64,000 bases of DNA from Marinobacter sp. 1-4A (lineage in GTDB: Bacteria > Pseudomonadota > Gammaproteobacteria > Pseudomonadales > Oleiphilaceae), in assembly GCF_016597725.1 (NCBI RefSeq), contig NZ_VCGY01000003.1, forward strand, positions 372,001-436,000, in the 5' to 3' direction. The notes below the pieces were generated by a model. The model searched no databases and was not told the origin of the DNA. It saw nothing but the letters and a program-made list of their open reading frames with translations. Shown here one piece after another: positions 26,928 through 35,605 of this stretch; position 1 is the stretch's first letter; each line of letters starts with the position of its first letter. Made by a program: the position numbers and the translations under genes.

Positions 26928-27998
26928 ATGGGTGCTTCTGCCTCCGCTACACAGGATCTGGGTATGCCGGCCATCTACCTGCATACACTGGCCGAACTGC
27001 TGAAGGCCATCGGTTTGGACGAGCGTAATCTGCTGCTTAGGGTTGGGCTGGACCCGGTTCGGCTGCAATCCACAGACGTTCGAGTGAGCCATGCACAAGC
27101 CAGTGAGTTCGTGACTCGCGCCATTATCGAAAGTGGAGAGCCCGGCCTTGGCGTTATGCTAGCCAGCGAGCTAAAGCTGCCTTTACACGGTGCTCTAGGC
27201 GTGGCGATTATGAGCAGCCGCACCCTGAAGGATGCGCTGGACCTGATGACCCGTTACCTCACCCTACGTGCGCCAAACCTCAGTGTTAGCTGCCGCGAGA
27301 AAGGCGGTGCTATGCATTACACCATTGTGTGTGAAGGTGACCCGGGGCCACTAAAAGGGTTCATAATGGATGCTATGCTATTTGGCTGCGTTTTTATGGG
27401 TGCACAGCTTATCGGTACTGCCATTTCAGGCGCTGGAATTCTGAGAAAAGGCCCGGAACCCTCATACTTCCGTCGCTTCCGGCAATCGATCGTCATACCG
27501 GTTGACTATGGCTCTCAGGAGGATGCGCTGGTTATCCCCCATGCAGCTCTGTCAGCGCCTATACGCTTTAGCGACGATCAGCTTGCACAGTCGTCTCGCG
27601 CGCAGTGCGAGAAAGCTCTGAAGCAGCTTACCGAAGATGCCGGTTTCGATTGCCGAGTACGACGGGTGATTGAAACCAGCCATCCGTTCCCTCCTAAGCT
27701 AGCTCGAGTGGCTGCAACTCTGTTTGTATCCGAGCGCACGTTAAAACGCCGCCTGCAGGAAGAAAATGCCAGCTTTCAGTCTCTGGTGGACCAAGTTAGG
27801 CTGGATCGCGCGCGGGAATTGCTCACCGGCACCAACATGAACCTAAACCAAATTGCAGACGTTTTAGGCTATGCAGATGCCGCAAACTTCACTCGCGCTT
27901 TCAAACGTTGGACCGGCATAAGCCCAAGCCAATTCAGAGGCGTGGAGCGGCAATCCAGCGGCATGGTTATACAGGCTCGAACCCCGGCCCATGCATAA
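26928..27998 (+). CDS. AraC family transcriptional regulator with Arabinose_bd-type N domain
   Basis: 356 residues. The N-terminal region (about 20-210) matches the AraC_E/Arabinose_bd ligand domain of OruR/ArgR-like regulators. The C-terminal 100 residues hold two helix-turn-helix motifs (LARVAATLFVSERTLKRRLQ and LNQIADVLGYADAANFTRAF). Start ATG with AAGGA seven bases upstream. It converges with queE with no gap. The target genes are not evident. The nuclease gene lies upstream in the same direction, 166 bp away. Confidence 0.88.
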   Translation: MGASASATQDLGMPAIYLHTLAELLKAIGLDERNLLLRVGLDPVRLQSTDVRVSHAQASEFVTRAIIESGEPGLGVMLASELKLPLHGALGVAIMSSRTLKDALDLMTRYLTLRAPNLSVSCREKGGAMHYTIVCEGDPGPLKGFIMDAMLFGCVFMGAQLIGTAISGAGILRKGPEPSYFRRFRQSIVIPVDYGSQEDALVIPHAALSAPIRFSDDQLAQSSRAQCEKALKQLTEDAGFDCRVRRVIETSHPFPPKLARVAATLFVSERTLKRRLQEENASFQSLVDQVRLDRARELLTGTNMNLNQIADVLGYADAANFTRAFKRWTGISPSQFRGVERQSSGMVIQARTPAHA

Positions 27999-28655
27999 TC
28001 AATCAATGCCGATAATTTTGTGCATTTGCAGTGTCAGCCGCCAGCGGGGATGAGCCAGACAGTAGTCTGTGGCCTTGCGAGTATTACTCTGCTTAACCGG
28101 GTCTGACCCGCCATCAGGCACAGTCGGGGAGGCCATGGGCGATAGAAAAAAATGCCGGGCGTTGATGTGCAGAAACCTTTCTGGCATGGCTTTGGGCTGG
28201 GGGTACACCAGCTTCAGCTCATCGCAGGTTTCAATCACTACGGGGGCATCCGCCTTTGGGCTCACACATAGCCAGTCAATACCGGCTGGCGCGGGCAGGG
28301 TGCCATTGGTTTCCACACCCACCTCAAAGCCCAAGTGATGAAAGGCTTCAATCAGCTCTTCATCCAACTGCAACAATGGCTCTCCACCAGTACAAACCAC
28401 ATAAGGCGCACCCGGTGCATCCGGCCAAAGGCTGCGAATGTGAGCTGCCAGAGCTTCTGCGGTGTCAAAGGCTCCACCGTTTTGGCCATCCGTGCCAACA
28501 AAATCTGTATCGCAGAAATTACACACCGCTGTCGCCCGGTCTTTTTCCCTGCCAGTCCACAGGTTGCACTTGCTGAAGCGGCAGAACACCGCAGCGCGAC
28601 CGGCTTGGGCACCCTCGCCCTGCAAGGTGTAAAAGGCTTCTTTTACTTTGTACAT
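27999..28655 (-). CDS. queE: 7-carboxy-7-deazaguanine synthase
   Basis: 218 residues. This radical SAM enzyme converts 6-carboxytetrahydropterin to 7-carboxy-7-deazaguanine in queuosine biosynthesis. It carries the QueE variant cluster motif C-x14-C-x2-C at C30, C45 and C48, and the SAM-binding GGEPLLQ segment. The start ATG shares one base with the queC stop (TGATG), so it is translated with queC. Confidence 0.95.
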   Translation of the reverse strand: MYKVKEAFYTLQGEGAQAGRAAVFCRFSKCNLWTGREKDRATAVCNFCDTDFVGTDGQNGGAFDTAEALAAHIRSLWPDAPGAPYVVCTGGEPLLQLDEELIEAFHHLGFEVGVETNGTLPAPAGIDWLCVSPKADAPVVIETCDELKLVYPQPKAMPERFLHINARHFFLSPMASPTVPDGGSDPVKQSNTRKATDYCLAHPRWRLTLQMHKIIGID

Positions 28656-29320
28656 CAGCGACCTGCCTCGTAGGCCAATGGATCTGCAAGGCCATTCTCT
28701 GAAAACGCTTCAAGCCGCTCTACGCATGAACCACAGAGCCCACAAGCCCTTTCACGACCGTTGTAGCAGGTCCAGGTTTGGGCGTAGTCGAGCCCGAGCT
28801 TCAGGCCTTCAGCCAGAATTTCGCCCTTGGTCAAGTGCATGAAGGGTGCCTCAATGCCCACGGGTTCGTAGTTGGCAACCCGGCACACAGCGTCCATTTT
28901 CTCTACAAATTCCGGCCGACAGTCTGGGTAAATTGCATGATCCCCGCCATGGGCGCCATACCAAACTGCACCAGCGTTCACCGTTACCGCATAGCCCGTG
29001 GCCAATGAGAGCAGAATCATGTTGCGGTTAGGCACCACTGTGGCTTTCATGTTTTCTTCTTCGTAGTGGCCTTCAGGTATCTCACTGTCTGATGTAAGCG
29101 CAGAACCAGACATAACCTCGCTCATGGCGCGGATATCAATAACTTTGTGGGGGATATCCAAAGCAGCACATACCGAGCGCGCAACATCCAGTTCACGCAC
29201 ATGGCGCTGGCCATAATTGAAGGATAGCGCATGCACTCGCAACCCTTGGGCGCGGGCGCTGTGAAGCAGGGTAAAGGAGTCCATACCTCCGGAATAGATT
29301 ACAACCACGGTGTCAGTCAT
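28655..29320 (-). CDS. queC: 7-cyano-7-deazaguanine synthase
   Basis: 221 residues from the ATG at 29320, behind AGGAG. It converts CDG to preQ0 with ATP and ammonia. The PP-loop SGGMDS is at about residue 10, and the zinc site [15 protein letters not shown] lies near the C terminus. queC-queE form a two-gene leftward operon. A promoter with TACAAT lies upstream near 29385. Other queuosine genes (queD, queF) are not in the window. Confidence 0.95.
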   Translation of the reverse strand: MTDTVVVIYSGGMDSFTLLHSARAQGLRVHALSFNYGQRHVRELDVARSVCAALDIPHKVIDIRAMSEVMSGSALTSDSEIPEGHYEEENMKATVVPNRNMILLSLATGYAVTVNAGAVWYGAHGGDHAIYPDCRPEFVEKMDAVCRVANYEPVGIEAPFMHLTKGEILAEGLKLGLDYAQTWTCYNGRERACGLCGSCVERLEAFSENGLADPLAYEAGR

Positions 29321-29469
29321 GCAGGCTCCTGGCAAGAGGGAATAAAGGCTACTGTAAAGGCTGCGCAATAAAGTGGGCCTATTGTAGCAGTGCAGAAGCG
29401 CGTTGGGTTCGCGTCGCCGAAGGCGGGCGGGTAAACTGCCACTAAATCAAACTAAAAGCCAGACTGCCA

Positions 29470-29961
29470 ATGATCAAAGAACAGCGACCGGCGTTCATCG
29501 ACTTCGAGGCATCAAGCCTGAGCCTGATTACAAGTTACCCCATTGAGGTGGGCGTTTGCATGCCCGATAGCACCCTGCACAGCTGGCTGATCGCGCCCCA
29601 TGCGCTTTGGAAGGACTGGTCAGAGAGCTCAGAACAGGTCCATGGTATTTCCAGAACCAGTCTTTTAACAGAGGGGAAGGATGTAACCGAGGTGGCCCAG
29701 CGTCTGAACCGATTGCTGTCTGGGCAGGTGTTCTGTGACGCCTGGACATTTGACAGTTTCTGGCTCTACCGGCTATTCCGGGCCGCCAATGTGGAGCCCG
29801 GATTTCACCTGGAATCTATTTCGGCGCTGCTCAGTCCCCAGCAGGTAGAACAATGGCCGTCTGCGCGCCAGAAGGTTATTTCGAACCTTGGCCTGCCCGT
29901 TCACCGGGCTGCAAACGACGCGCTGATCCTGCAAAAAACATGGGAATACGTCAGTGTTTGA
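29470..29961 (+). CDS. Putative DEDDh 3'-5' exonuclease
   Basis: 163 residues, an RNase T/DnaQ-like fold. The first acidic motif is FIDFEASSL near residue 10, a middle motif is FCDAWTFDSFW, and the C-terminal HRAANDA gives the H-x4-D pair of DEDDh nucleases. Substrate unknown. It overlaps the end of the convergent small membrane protein gene by 11 bp. No clear ribosome site precedes the ATG. Confidence 0.75.
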   Translation: MIKEQRPAFIDFEASSLSLITSYPIEVGVCMPDSTLHSWLIAPHALWKDWSESSEQVHGISRTSLLTEGKDVTEVAQRLNRLLSGQVFCDAWTFDSFWLYRLFRAANVEPGFHLESISALLSPQQVEQWPSARQKVISNLGLPVHRAANDALILQKTWEYVSV

Positions 29962-30190
29962 GTGGCCGCGCTCTCAGGGCCATTATTTCCAGGCCGCCCC
30001 TCAGGGTGGATAGCGTCCAGTAAGTAACCAGCGCCATCAAACCAGCTCCGGCAACGGTGAAGGCAAGATCATCGCCCACAACCTGCCCCTTGGCTAACAC
30101 CATATATAGGGCCAATGCGGCTACTAATACAATTTCTACGACAAAATGGAAACGGAACTTGTTACGGGCAGATCCGGATTCGTCGGACAT
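29951..30190 (-). CDS. Small two-helix membrane protein of unknown function
   Basis: 79 residues from the ATG at 30190. A TTG at 30205 would add five residues and has AGAGG closer by. Two hydrophobic segments (VVEIVLVAALALYMVLA and LAFTVAGAGLMALVTYWTL) are separated by a short polar turn, with basic ends. I do not recognise the family. Confidence 0.6.
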   Translation of the reverse strand: MSDESGSARNKFRFHFVVEIVLVAALALYMVLAKGQVVGDDLAFTVAGAGLMALVTYWTLSTLRGGLEIMALRARPLKH

Positions 30191-30351
30191 TTTCTTAGGT
30201 TTCAACCTCTACTATTTATCAACGTGGGTGTTTAGTTAGTGTGCAAATTATCCCCCATCCAGCCCGAAGTATCTGTACGAATTAGTGGCTACGGACTTAC
30301 CACTACCCCCGATAGCCTGCGCCTGTAAGGGTTTGCCGAAGCTTTGAGCTA

Positions 30352-30379
30352 TTGCAAACACTAGCTTAACGGATACACT
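30352..30379 (+). promoter_or_regulatory. Putative promoter of the leader ORF/attenuator region
   Basis: TTGCAA (30352-30357) and TACACT (30374-30379) with a 16-bp spacer, about 30 bp before a 29-codon ORF. Confidence 0.45.
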
Positions 30380-30409
30380 ATTGAATCAAATACACCAGAA
30401 ACGCCGAAT

Positions 30410-30499
30410 ATGAACCGAATGAATCCACAGCTTATGATGAATGCCGCAGCAGACTGCCTCAAAAGGCACTCTGTGCGTGCGTTGGTAAACGATATCTAA
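30410..30499 (+). CDS. Possible 29-residue leader peptide
   Basis: ATG at 30410, stop TAA at 30497-30499. The product is MNRMNPQLMMNAAADC followed by LKRHSVRALVNDI, with four Met and four Asn in the first eleven residues. It lies 30 bp after a promoter-like sequence and 55 bp before a set of alternative GC stems ending in a terminator. The ribosome site is poor. It may be an untranslated coincidence. Confidence 0.35.
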   Translation: MNRMNPQLMMNAAADCLKRHSVRALVNDI

Positions 30500-30515
30500 C
30501 GGCTTTCGGTCAGTT

Positions 30516-30591
30516 CCCGGGAGCCTTTGCAGCGACCGGGTCAGCGTCTCCGCCAAACCCCGGTTGCTCACAGCTCCGGGGTTTTGTTTTT
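30516..30591 (+). terminator. Terminator with possible attenuator folding upstream of a small gene
   Basis: A terminator hairpin CCCCGG...CCGGGG (30558-30563, 30576-30581) is followed by TTTTGTTTTT. Upstream, CCCGG (30516-30520) and CCGGG (30536-30540) can pair with each other. CCGGG can instead pair with the CCCCGG arm of the terminator. This gives 1:2, 2:3 and 3:4 pairings. The terminator itself is solid. The regulated folding is inference from complementarity. Confidence 0.7.
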
Positions 30592-30619
30592 GCCGTCGCA
30601 AAACGACAAGGAGATCAGC

Positions 30620-30892
30620 ATGAGAAGACCACATACAACCCGTGCCGCTAATCAGCCTATGAATAACCGGTCTGGGGCCATACGCCGCCCGGAACAACTG
30701 CCGTTGCTGGATGCCATCTGCAAAAAGCTGAACCAGCGCGTTAATCTAGATGACGAACAGAGAGTACTTGGATTGTACGAGAGGGGCTGGATCTTCAATG
30801 GTGTGCTGGCCACTTTGGGCAGCGCGGAAGCCCGCTATGTTCGTGCGCTGGCTACCCGCCACAACTCCTGGATTGCTCGTCAGGTGGCGTAA
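30620..30892 (+). CDS. Small basic protein of unknown function
   Basis: 90 residues from the ATG at 30620, with AAGGAG seven bases upstream. A disordered basic N terminus is followed by a helical part (LPLLDAICKKLNQRVNLDDEQ and RVLGLYERGWIFNGVLATLG). No membrane segment, no recognised family. The terminator at 30555-30591 stands between its start and the only promoter candidate upstream, so expression should depend on readthrough. Confidence 0.65.
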   Translation: MRRPHTTRAANQPMNNRSGAIRRPEQLPLLDAICKKLNQRVNLDDEQRVLGLYERGWIFNGVLATLGSAEARYVRALATRHNSWIARQVA

Positions 30893-30918
30893 CACGGAAG
30901 AACGAGGTCTGAACCGGT

Positions 30919-31332
30919 TCAGTGGTGCCGGTTCAGACCCTGCATAATGGCCGCATCACCACCGTGTACCACCGCATAGTTACTGATCACATCGTGAATT
31001 TTTTCTTGGGAGTAAGGCTTAACAACATAGCCGTTCGCTCCGGCGCTGATTGCCCGCTGTATACTCTCTATGGAGTCATCTGCAGTAACCAAGACAATGT
31101 GCTGGCCCTCCCGCGCCTTTTTAAACTCCTTCATCAATTCATGACCATCACCGTCCGGCAAGCCAAGATCCAGAAGTATGATGTCGAATTTGCCATCGTC
31201 GAAAGCCTTACGGCCCAAGGCAGCGCTCTCGCAATCCGTTACGCTGGTAGCCCCAGCTTTATAGAGCATGTCGACCAGTCGCTCACGCATCACAGGCTCG
31301 TCTTCCACAACCAGTACCGTCAACTTATCCAT
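30919..31332 (-). CDS. Single-domain response regulator (CheY-like receiver)
   Basis: 137 residues, a receiver domain only. Acidic pair EDE near residue 10, phosphoacceptor D55 in LLDLGLPDGDG, threonine in VLVTADDS and lysine in VVKPYSQEK. It is the third gene of a leftward group with the hybrid kinase and a membrane protein, so it is the likely phosphorylation target or a modulator. No output domain is attached. Confidence 0.9.
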   Translation of the reverse strand: MDKLTVLVVEDEPVMRERLVDMLYKAGATSVTDCESAALGRKAFDDGKFDIILLDLGLPDGDGHELMKEFKKAREGQHIVLVTADDSIESIQRAISAGANGYVVKPYSQEKIHDVISNYAVVHGGDAAIMQGLNRHH

Positions 31333-31386
31333 TTTTATCTCCTTTTCGCCGGGCGTAGGTTGCTTGGTGTTCCTACAGAGCAGCCA

Positions 31387-31938
31387 CTACCAAGAATCTG
31401 TGCCTGTGTTCCGGGGCAGATCTAAAGGTGCATGCCCGACCCGATTCACGCTGGCATATCCATCTGAGTGCTCATCCGCACTCGCCGCATAGCCTTCGTG
31501 ATCGTCGTCGCGGGTTAAAATATTGCTTATGCCGACAGCTGTCGAATAGAGGGAAATTGCGATAATCAGCAAAGTTGGCTGCACAAAGGCCACAAACCCC
31601 GGAACTTCCGCACCGCCCATAATACTTAGTATAAGGATGATGGCCGGCCCTAGCACCACAAATAGCGTTAGAGCTATGAAGAATACAATACGCTCCTTGT
31701 AGCGTCCAAGGTCCCGGTTGGTCACTAGCCCCAGCACGAACTTGCCGATGGCCAACCCTGCAAGTATCGCTGCCGCTATGCTCAGATCTGCATGCATCAG
31801 CATTTCATAAAGGCGGCCATCCCAAAGACGCTGCATACCGATGACAAGGAACGGAAAAAGCACGAACAAGATATCGGCATAGGTGCCATACATCATGCTC
31901 ATTGAATGCTGTTCACGGTGCAGTTGACGCTCACTCAT
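31387..31938 (-). CDS. Four-helix membrane protein coupled to a hybrid kinase
   Basis: 183 residues with about four membrane helices (roughly residues 22-40, 50-70, 83-107, 115-138) and an acidic cytoplasmic-type tail. The ATG shares one base with the kinase stop (TAATG), so the two are translated together and probably act together. Family not recognised. Confidence 0.7.
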   Translation of the reverse strand: MSERQLHREQHSMSMMYGTYADILFVLFPFLVIGMQRLWDGRLYEMLMHADLSIAAAILAGLAIGKFVLGLVTNRDLGRYKERIVFFIALTLFVVLGPAIILILSIMGGAEVPGFVAFVQPTLLIIAISLYSTAVGISNILTRDDDHEGYAASADEHSDGYASVNRVGHAPLDLPRNTGTDSW

Positions 31939-34900
31939 TAGCTCAATCCTGTTTCATTCTGTGGTAGTTCACGCTCGATCATCCCATCCAATACTGCAAA
32001 CTCGCTGCGTATCAGGTGCCATTGCGGATCTGCCGCCTTTAACAGCCCCTCTACAATACCGGCCTGGCGGGTCATCTCAGGGTAACCCACAGCCCCAGCT
32101 GACCCTTTTATTTGATGCGCTTCAAATTCAAGCACGGCTTTGTCTTTGCCTGCTATCGCTTGGCTCATTCGCTGTCTGCGCTCATCCAACCCTGACAGAA
32201 ATTGGGTTGTCAGGCGACTGATGGCCTCGTCTTCTTCTGCATCCTCTTGCTCACGCGCTGGCGCAGAATCCAAAAATCGACTCAGCAGCGCTTGTAGGCG
32301 GTACTCATCTATCGGCTTCTCCAGTACCCCGTCACAACCTGCCTCACGCAGTGCGTCGGTTTCTTGCTGGTCGCCAGCGGTAAACGCAATAATCGGGCGT
32401 CTAAAGCCCGCCTGCCGGAGCAGCCGGGTTGCCTCCACTCCGCCCATGACAGGCATGTGCCTATCCATCAGCACCAATTGCACAGGCTCCGAAAGGGCCT
32501 TGCGTACGGCTTCGTCGCCTGCGGTAACGGACATCACCTCCAAACCCAAACGGCTCAACATACGTTCCACCAACTGTCGGTTCTCGACGTGGTCTTCAGC
32601 CACCAGCACACGGCCATAGTATTGCTGCGTTGGCACTCCTGAGCGGTCAGCCTGAACCTCCAGATAACGCGCCAACACTTCATAGAAGCGTTGCTTGTCG
32701 ATGGGCTTTGCCAGATGCTCGTTGCAGCCCGCCAACCGGTAATCGGCAATATCTTCGGTCATCACATTCGCTGTCAACGCAATTACCGGTGTATTCACCC
32801 CTGCCTCACGCAAGGCTGCGGTAGCATCCCGGCCATTCATAACCGGCATCTGGATATCCATAAGAATCAGATCAAATGATTCCCGGATAGCCATTTCCAG
32901 AGCTTCCGCGCCGTTACCTACGTGAACCAGTTCAGCGCCAGTGCGACCTACCAGCAGTGAAACCAGACGACGGTTTACGTCGTTGTCTTCCGCACAAAGT
33001 ATACGCCCCGAAAGACGCGGCGCTACCGTCATTGGAATACTTCGACGGCGCTGGCTTAGCTCGGAAGCGTCGCGCAGAAAGTGGACCTGTTCCAGAGGCC
33101 CAGTGCGAATAGATAGCTCAAACTCGCTGCCTTCTCCGTATGTGCTGCTGACATGGATGCTGCCACCAAGCATCTCGGCCAGCCGGCGGGAAATACTGAG
33201 GCCAAGGCCGGTGCCGCCATACTGTCGGGAAATGGCTGCACTGCCCTGCGCAAAAGGATCGAACAGACGACCTAACTGCTCCGGTTTCATGCCAATTCCT
33301 GTATCCACAACCCTCGCAACCAGAGTTTCGTCTTCGCGATCACACCGAATCGAAAGGGAGATAGACCCTTTTTCTGTAAATTTGAGGGCATTTCCACACA
33401 AATTGATGATGATCTGACGCAAACGGGTTGGGTCTGTTTGAATTTGCTCGGGCAAGGGAAATTCAGAAACGATGTTGAAATCCAATCCTTTTTCCCGGGC
33501 TCGCGGTGCAAAAAAGGCACGGATTTCATCCAAAAGCTCGGGGAGATTTACTGAAACGATATCCACATCGAGCTTGTTCGCATCAATTTTGGAATGGTCG
33601 AGAATGTCGTTCACCAGCTCCAGCAAGTGCCGCCCGCTCCGAACGACAGTTTCAGCGCTGCTGCGCTTCTCCTGCTCATCAAGATCCGGGTCCATCAGCG
33701 TTTCGCCGTAGCCGATGATGGCGGCTAAGGGTGTGCGAATCTCATGGCTCATATTGGCAAGGAACTGACTCTTGGCTTCTGCAGAGTTTCGGGCCAACTC
33801 TTTCTCTAGCCGCTCCTGTTCTCGCTCGCGCTCAATACGTTGGCGTCGGTGGCTTTCCGTAGAGTCCACACACGTTCCTTCAAGATGCGTGGGTTCACCT
33901 TCCGTATCGTAGGCGGTGTGAAGGGAGATAATCGCCCAGCGCTCTTCCCCTGACCGGGTTAGGTATCGGGCTTCTACGCCCTTTACTGTGCCCCTAGCCT
34001 CCAACTGCTCAACCACCAATTCCCGCAGCCGGTCATCAGCAATACATGCCTCCAGTACATCCGGATTGCTTTGCAACAGCTCCCGGCTACTGCCATAGCC
34101 CATTAAACGCGCCATGGCGGGATTAGCCGTTACAAACTGGCGCCCGGCCGACATCTGGAATACGCCCTCAATCGCGTTATCAAAGAGTGATTGATAGCGC
34201 TGAAGGTTAGCCAGTGCTCGCCGGCTCCAGTTTAATGCCTGACCTTGAACCTGTTTTATGCGATCGGCCAAAGCGAAAGAGAACAGAATAATCTGCGCCG
34301 TAAGCCCGATTTGGGGAGCGTAACCAGTGAACGCATTCAGCGGCAAGTAGCCCATAACCGTGAGGGCATAGATACTAAAGCCAATGAGCGCTAGCGTCCA
34401 GGCAAAAAAGTATGAGCGCGCGGCCGGATTGTAATAGCGCCAGGACAGATAGCTGACCACGATCAAAATAAGGCAAAGCAACATCGAACCAATAACAATC
34501 CATTCCATGGCCGTGTGGTAAGGAACGAATACAGACAACACAAAGGTAAGAATGACTGAATACAGGCACATGATTAGAACCCGGTCCAGATCTATTGACC
34601 GGGTGCGAGTTTCCAACAGCGCTCTGGCCATTAATAGGCCCCAGAACCAGGTCATGATAATCTGAAAATGCAGATATTCTTTATTGAACAGCGCCGGGCG
34701 ACTGTCTAAAAGCTGGATGCCGTGAACCTGTTCGGTTGCAATAAATACGGCCGCCGAGACCAGATAAAGCACGTAATAGATGTTACTGCGCTCGCGAACC
34801 GACACTGCTACAAACAGGTTATACGCCAAAATGGCCAGCAGGCTTCCGAGCAGCGCACCACGAATTATTTCGTCCACCGACACTTTTTCGATGTAACTGT

Positions 34901-35477
34901 CAGGGCTCCAAAGGCTAATGGGCAAACGAAAGGTGTTGGTATTGATAATGCGCAAGTACACTGAAGTAACGCTATCTGGCTCCAGATCAAGCCGGAATGT
35001 TGGGTTGGGTACGGCTAGATCACGTTCTGCCCAGTTGTCGTGATAGCCTGCCTTTCGCTGATCGATCAATTCGCCATCGCGCACCAAGTACAATACAACT
35101 TCGTCCACAAGCGGCAGCGCAAGCTCCAAAATCCACTCTGAATCAGTCTCCCCGGCATCTGCGCGCACATCAAAACGAGTCCAGTATGCCGACTCTGTGT
35201 AGCCAAAGTTCAGCACACCACTTTCATGTTGGGTAAACCGCTCAGGCTCCATGGTAAGAATGTCTGGCAAAAGATAGAGCTGACCGGCATCCTCAAGATA
35301 GGAAATGCAGCCGCCAAAATCGCGAATGCTGTCCGTATTGCTTTTTAGAACAAGCTGGCCATTCACACACTGCTCTTGAGCACCTGCCAGTCCGGGCGCT
35401 AGAGTAGCGATCATAACTATCGCGGCAAACAACCATTGCATGGCTTTGCCTGACGCCGGTTTACACCGTTGCTGCAA
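31938..35477 (-). CDS. Hybrid sensor histidine kinase: 7TMR-DISM, PAS, kinase, two receivers, HPt
   Basis: 1179 residues. A signal-like N terminus and an extracellular 7TMR-DISMED2 domain (about 35-195) are followed by seven membrane helices (205-405) and a PAS domain (425-545). The kinase has H578 in NMSHEIRTPL, N692-type N box INLCGNALKF, and GTGLGLSIS. Two receivers carry D874 (MDIQMPVMNG) and D1005 (MDRHMPVMGG), and an HPt domain carries H1121 (AHQIKGSAGAVG). The complete chain allows a multistep phosphorelay that must end on a separate receiver, and the single-domain regulator at 30919 is the nearest one. DISM domains are thought to bind carbohydrates or other small molecules. The signal is unknown. 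Confidence 0.93.
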   Translation of the reverse strand: MQQRCKPASGKAMQWLFAAIVMIATLAPGLAGAQEQCVNGQLVLKSNTDSIRDFGGCISYLEDAGQLYLLPDILTMEPERFTQHESGVLNFGYTESAYWTRFDVRADAGETDSEWILELALPLVDEVVLYLVRDGELIDQRKAGYHDNWAERDLAVPNPTFRLDLEPDSVTSVYLRIINTNTFRLPISLWSPDSYIEKVSVDEIIRGALLGSLLAILAYNLFVAVSVRERSNIYYVLYLVSAAVFIATEQVHGIQLLDSRPALFNKEYLHFQIIMTWFWGLLMARALLETRTRSIDLDRVLIMCLYSVILTFVLSVFVPYHTAMEWIVIGSMLLCLILIVVSYLSWRYYNPAARSYFFAWTLALIGFSIYALTVMGYLPLNAFTGYAPQIGLTAQIILFSFALADRIKQVQGQALNWSRRALANLQRYQSLFDNAIEGVFQMSAGRQFVTANPAMARLMGYGSSRELLQSNPDVLEACIADDRLRELVVEQLEARGTVKGVEARYLTRSGEERWAIISLHTAYDTEGEPTHLEGTCVDSTESHRRQRIEREREQERLEKELARNSAEAKSQFLANMSHEIRTPLAAIIGYGETLMDPDLDEQEKRSSAETVVRSGRHLLELVNDILDHSKIDANKLDVDIVSVNLPELLDEIRAFFAPRAREKGLDFNIVSEFPLPEQIQTDPTRLRQIIINLCGNALKFTEKGSISLSIRCDREDETLVARVVDTGIGMKPEQLGRLFDPFAQGSAAISRQYGGTGLGLSISRRLAEMLGGSIHVSSTYGEGSEFELSIRTGPLEQVHFLRDASELSQRRRSIPMTVAPRLSGRILCAEDNDVNRRLVSLLVGRTGAELVHVGNGAEALEMAIRESFDLILMDIQMPVMNGRDATAALREAGVNTPVIALTANVMTEDIADYRLAGCNEHLAKPIDKQRFYEVLARYLEVQADRSGVPTQQYYGRVLVAEDHVENRQLVERMLSRLGLEVMSVTAGDEAVRKALSEPVQLVLMDRHMPVMGGVEATRLLRQAGFRRPIIAFTAGDQQETDALREAGCDGVLEKPIDEYRLQALLSRFLDSAPAREQEDAEEDEAISRLTTQFLSGLDERRQRMSQAIAGKDKAVLEFEAHQIKGSAGAVGYPEMTRQAGIVEGLLKAADPQWHLIRSEFAVLDGMIERELPQNETGLS

Positions 35478-35605
35478 AATGTGATCTCCGCGAGGGCAGG
35501 TGCCTGTCTTATAGTTTATTGTCAGCAGTCGGATCGGGGCATAGCGCCCCGCGGGTAATTACTTTAGTCGTTTATGGTTGATTTCGCACCTCAGGGCCTT
35601 CTGAA

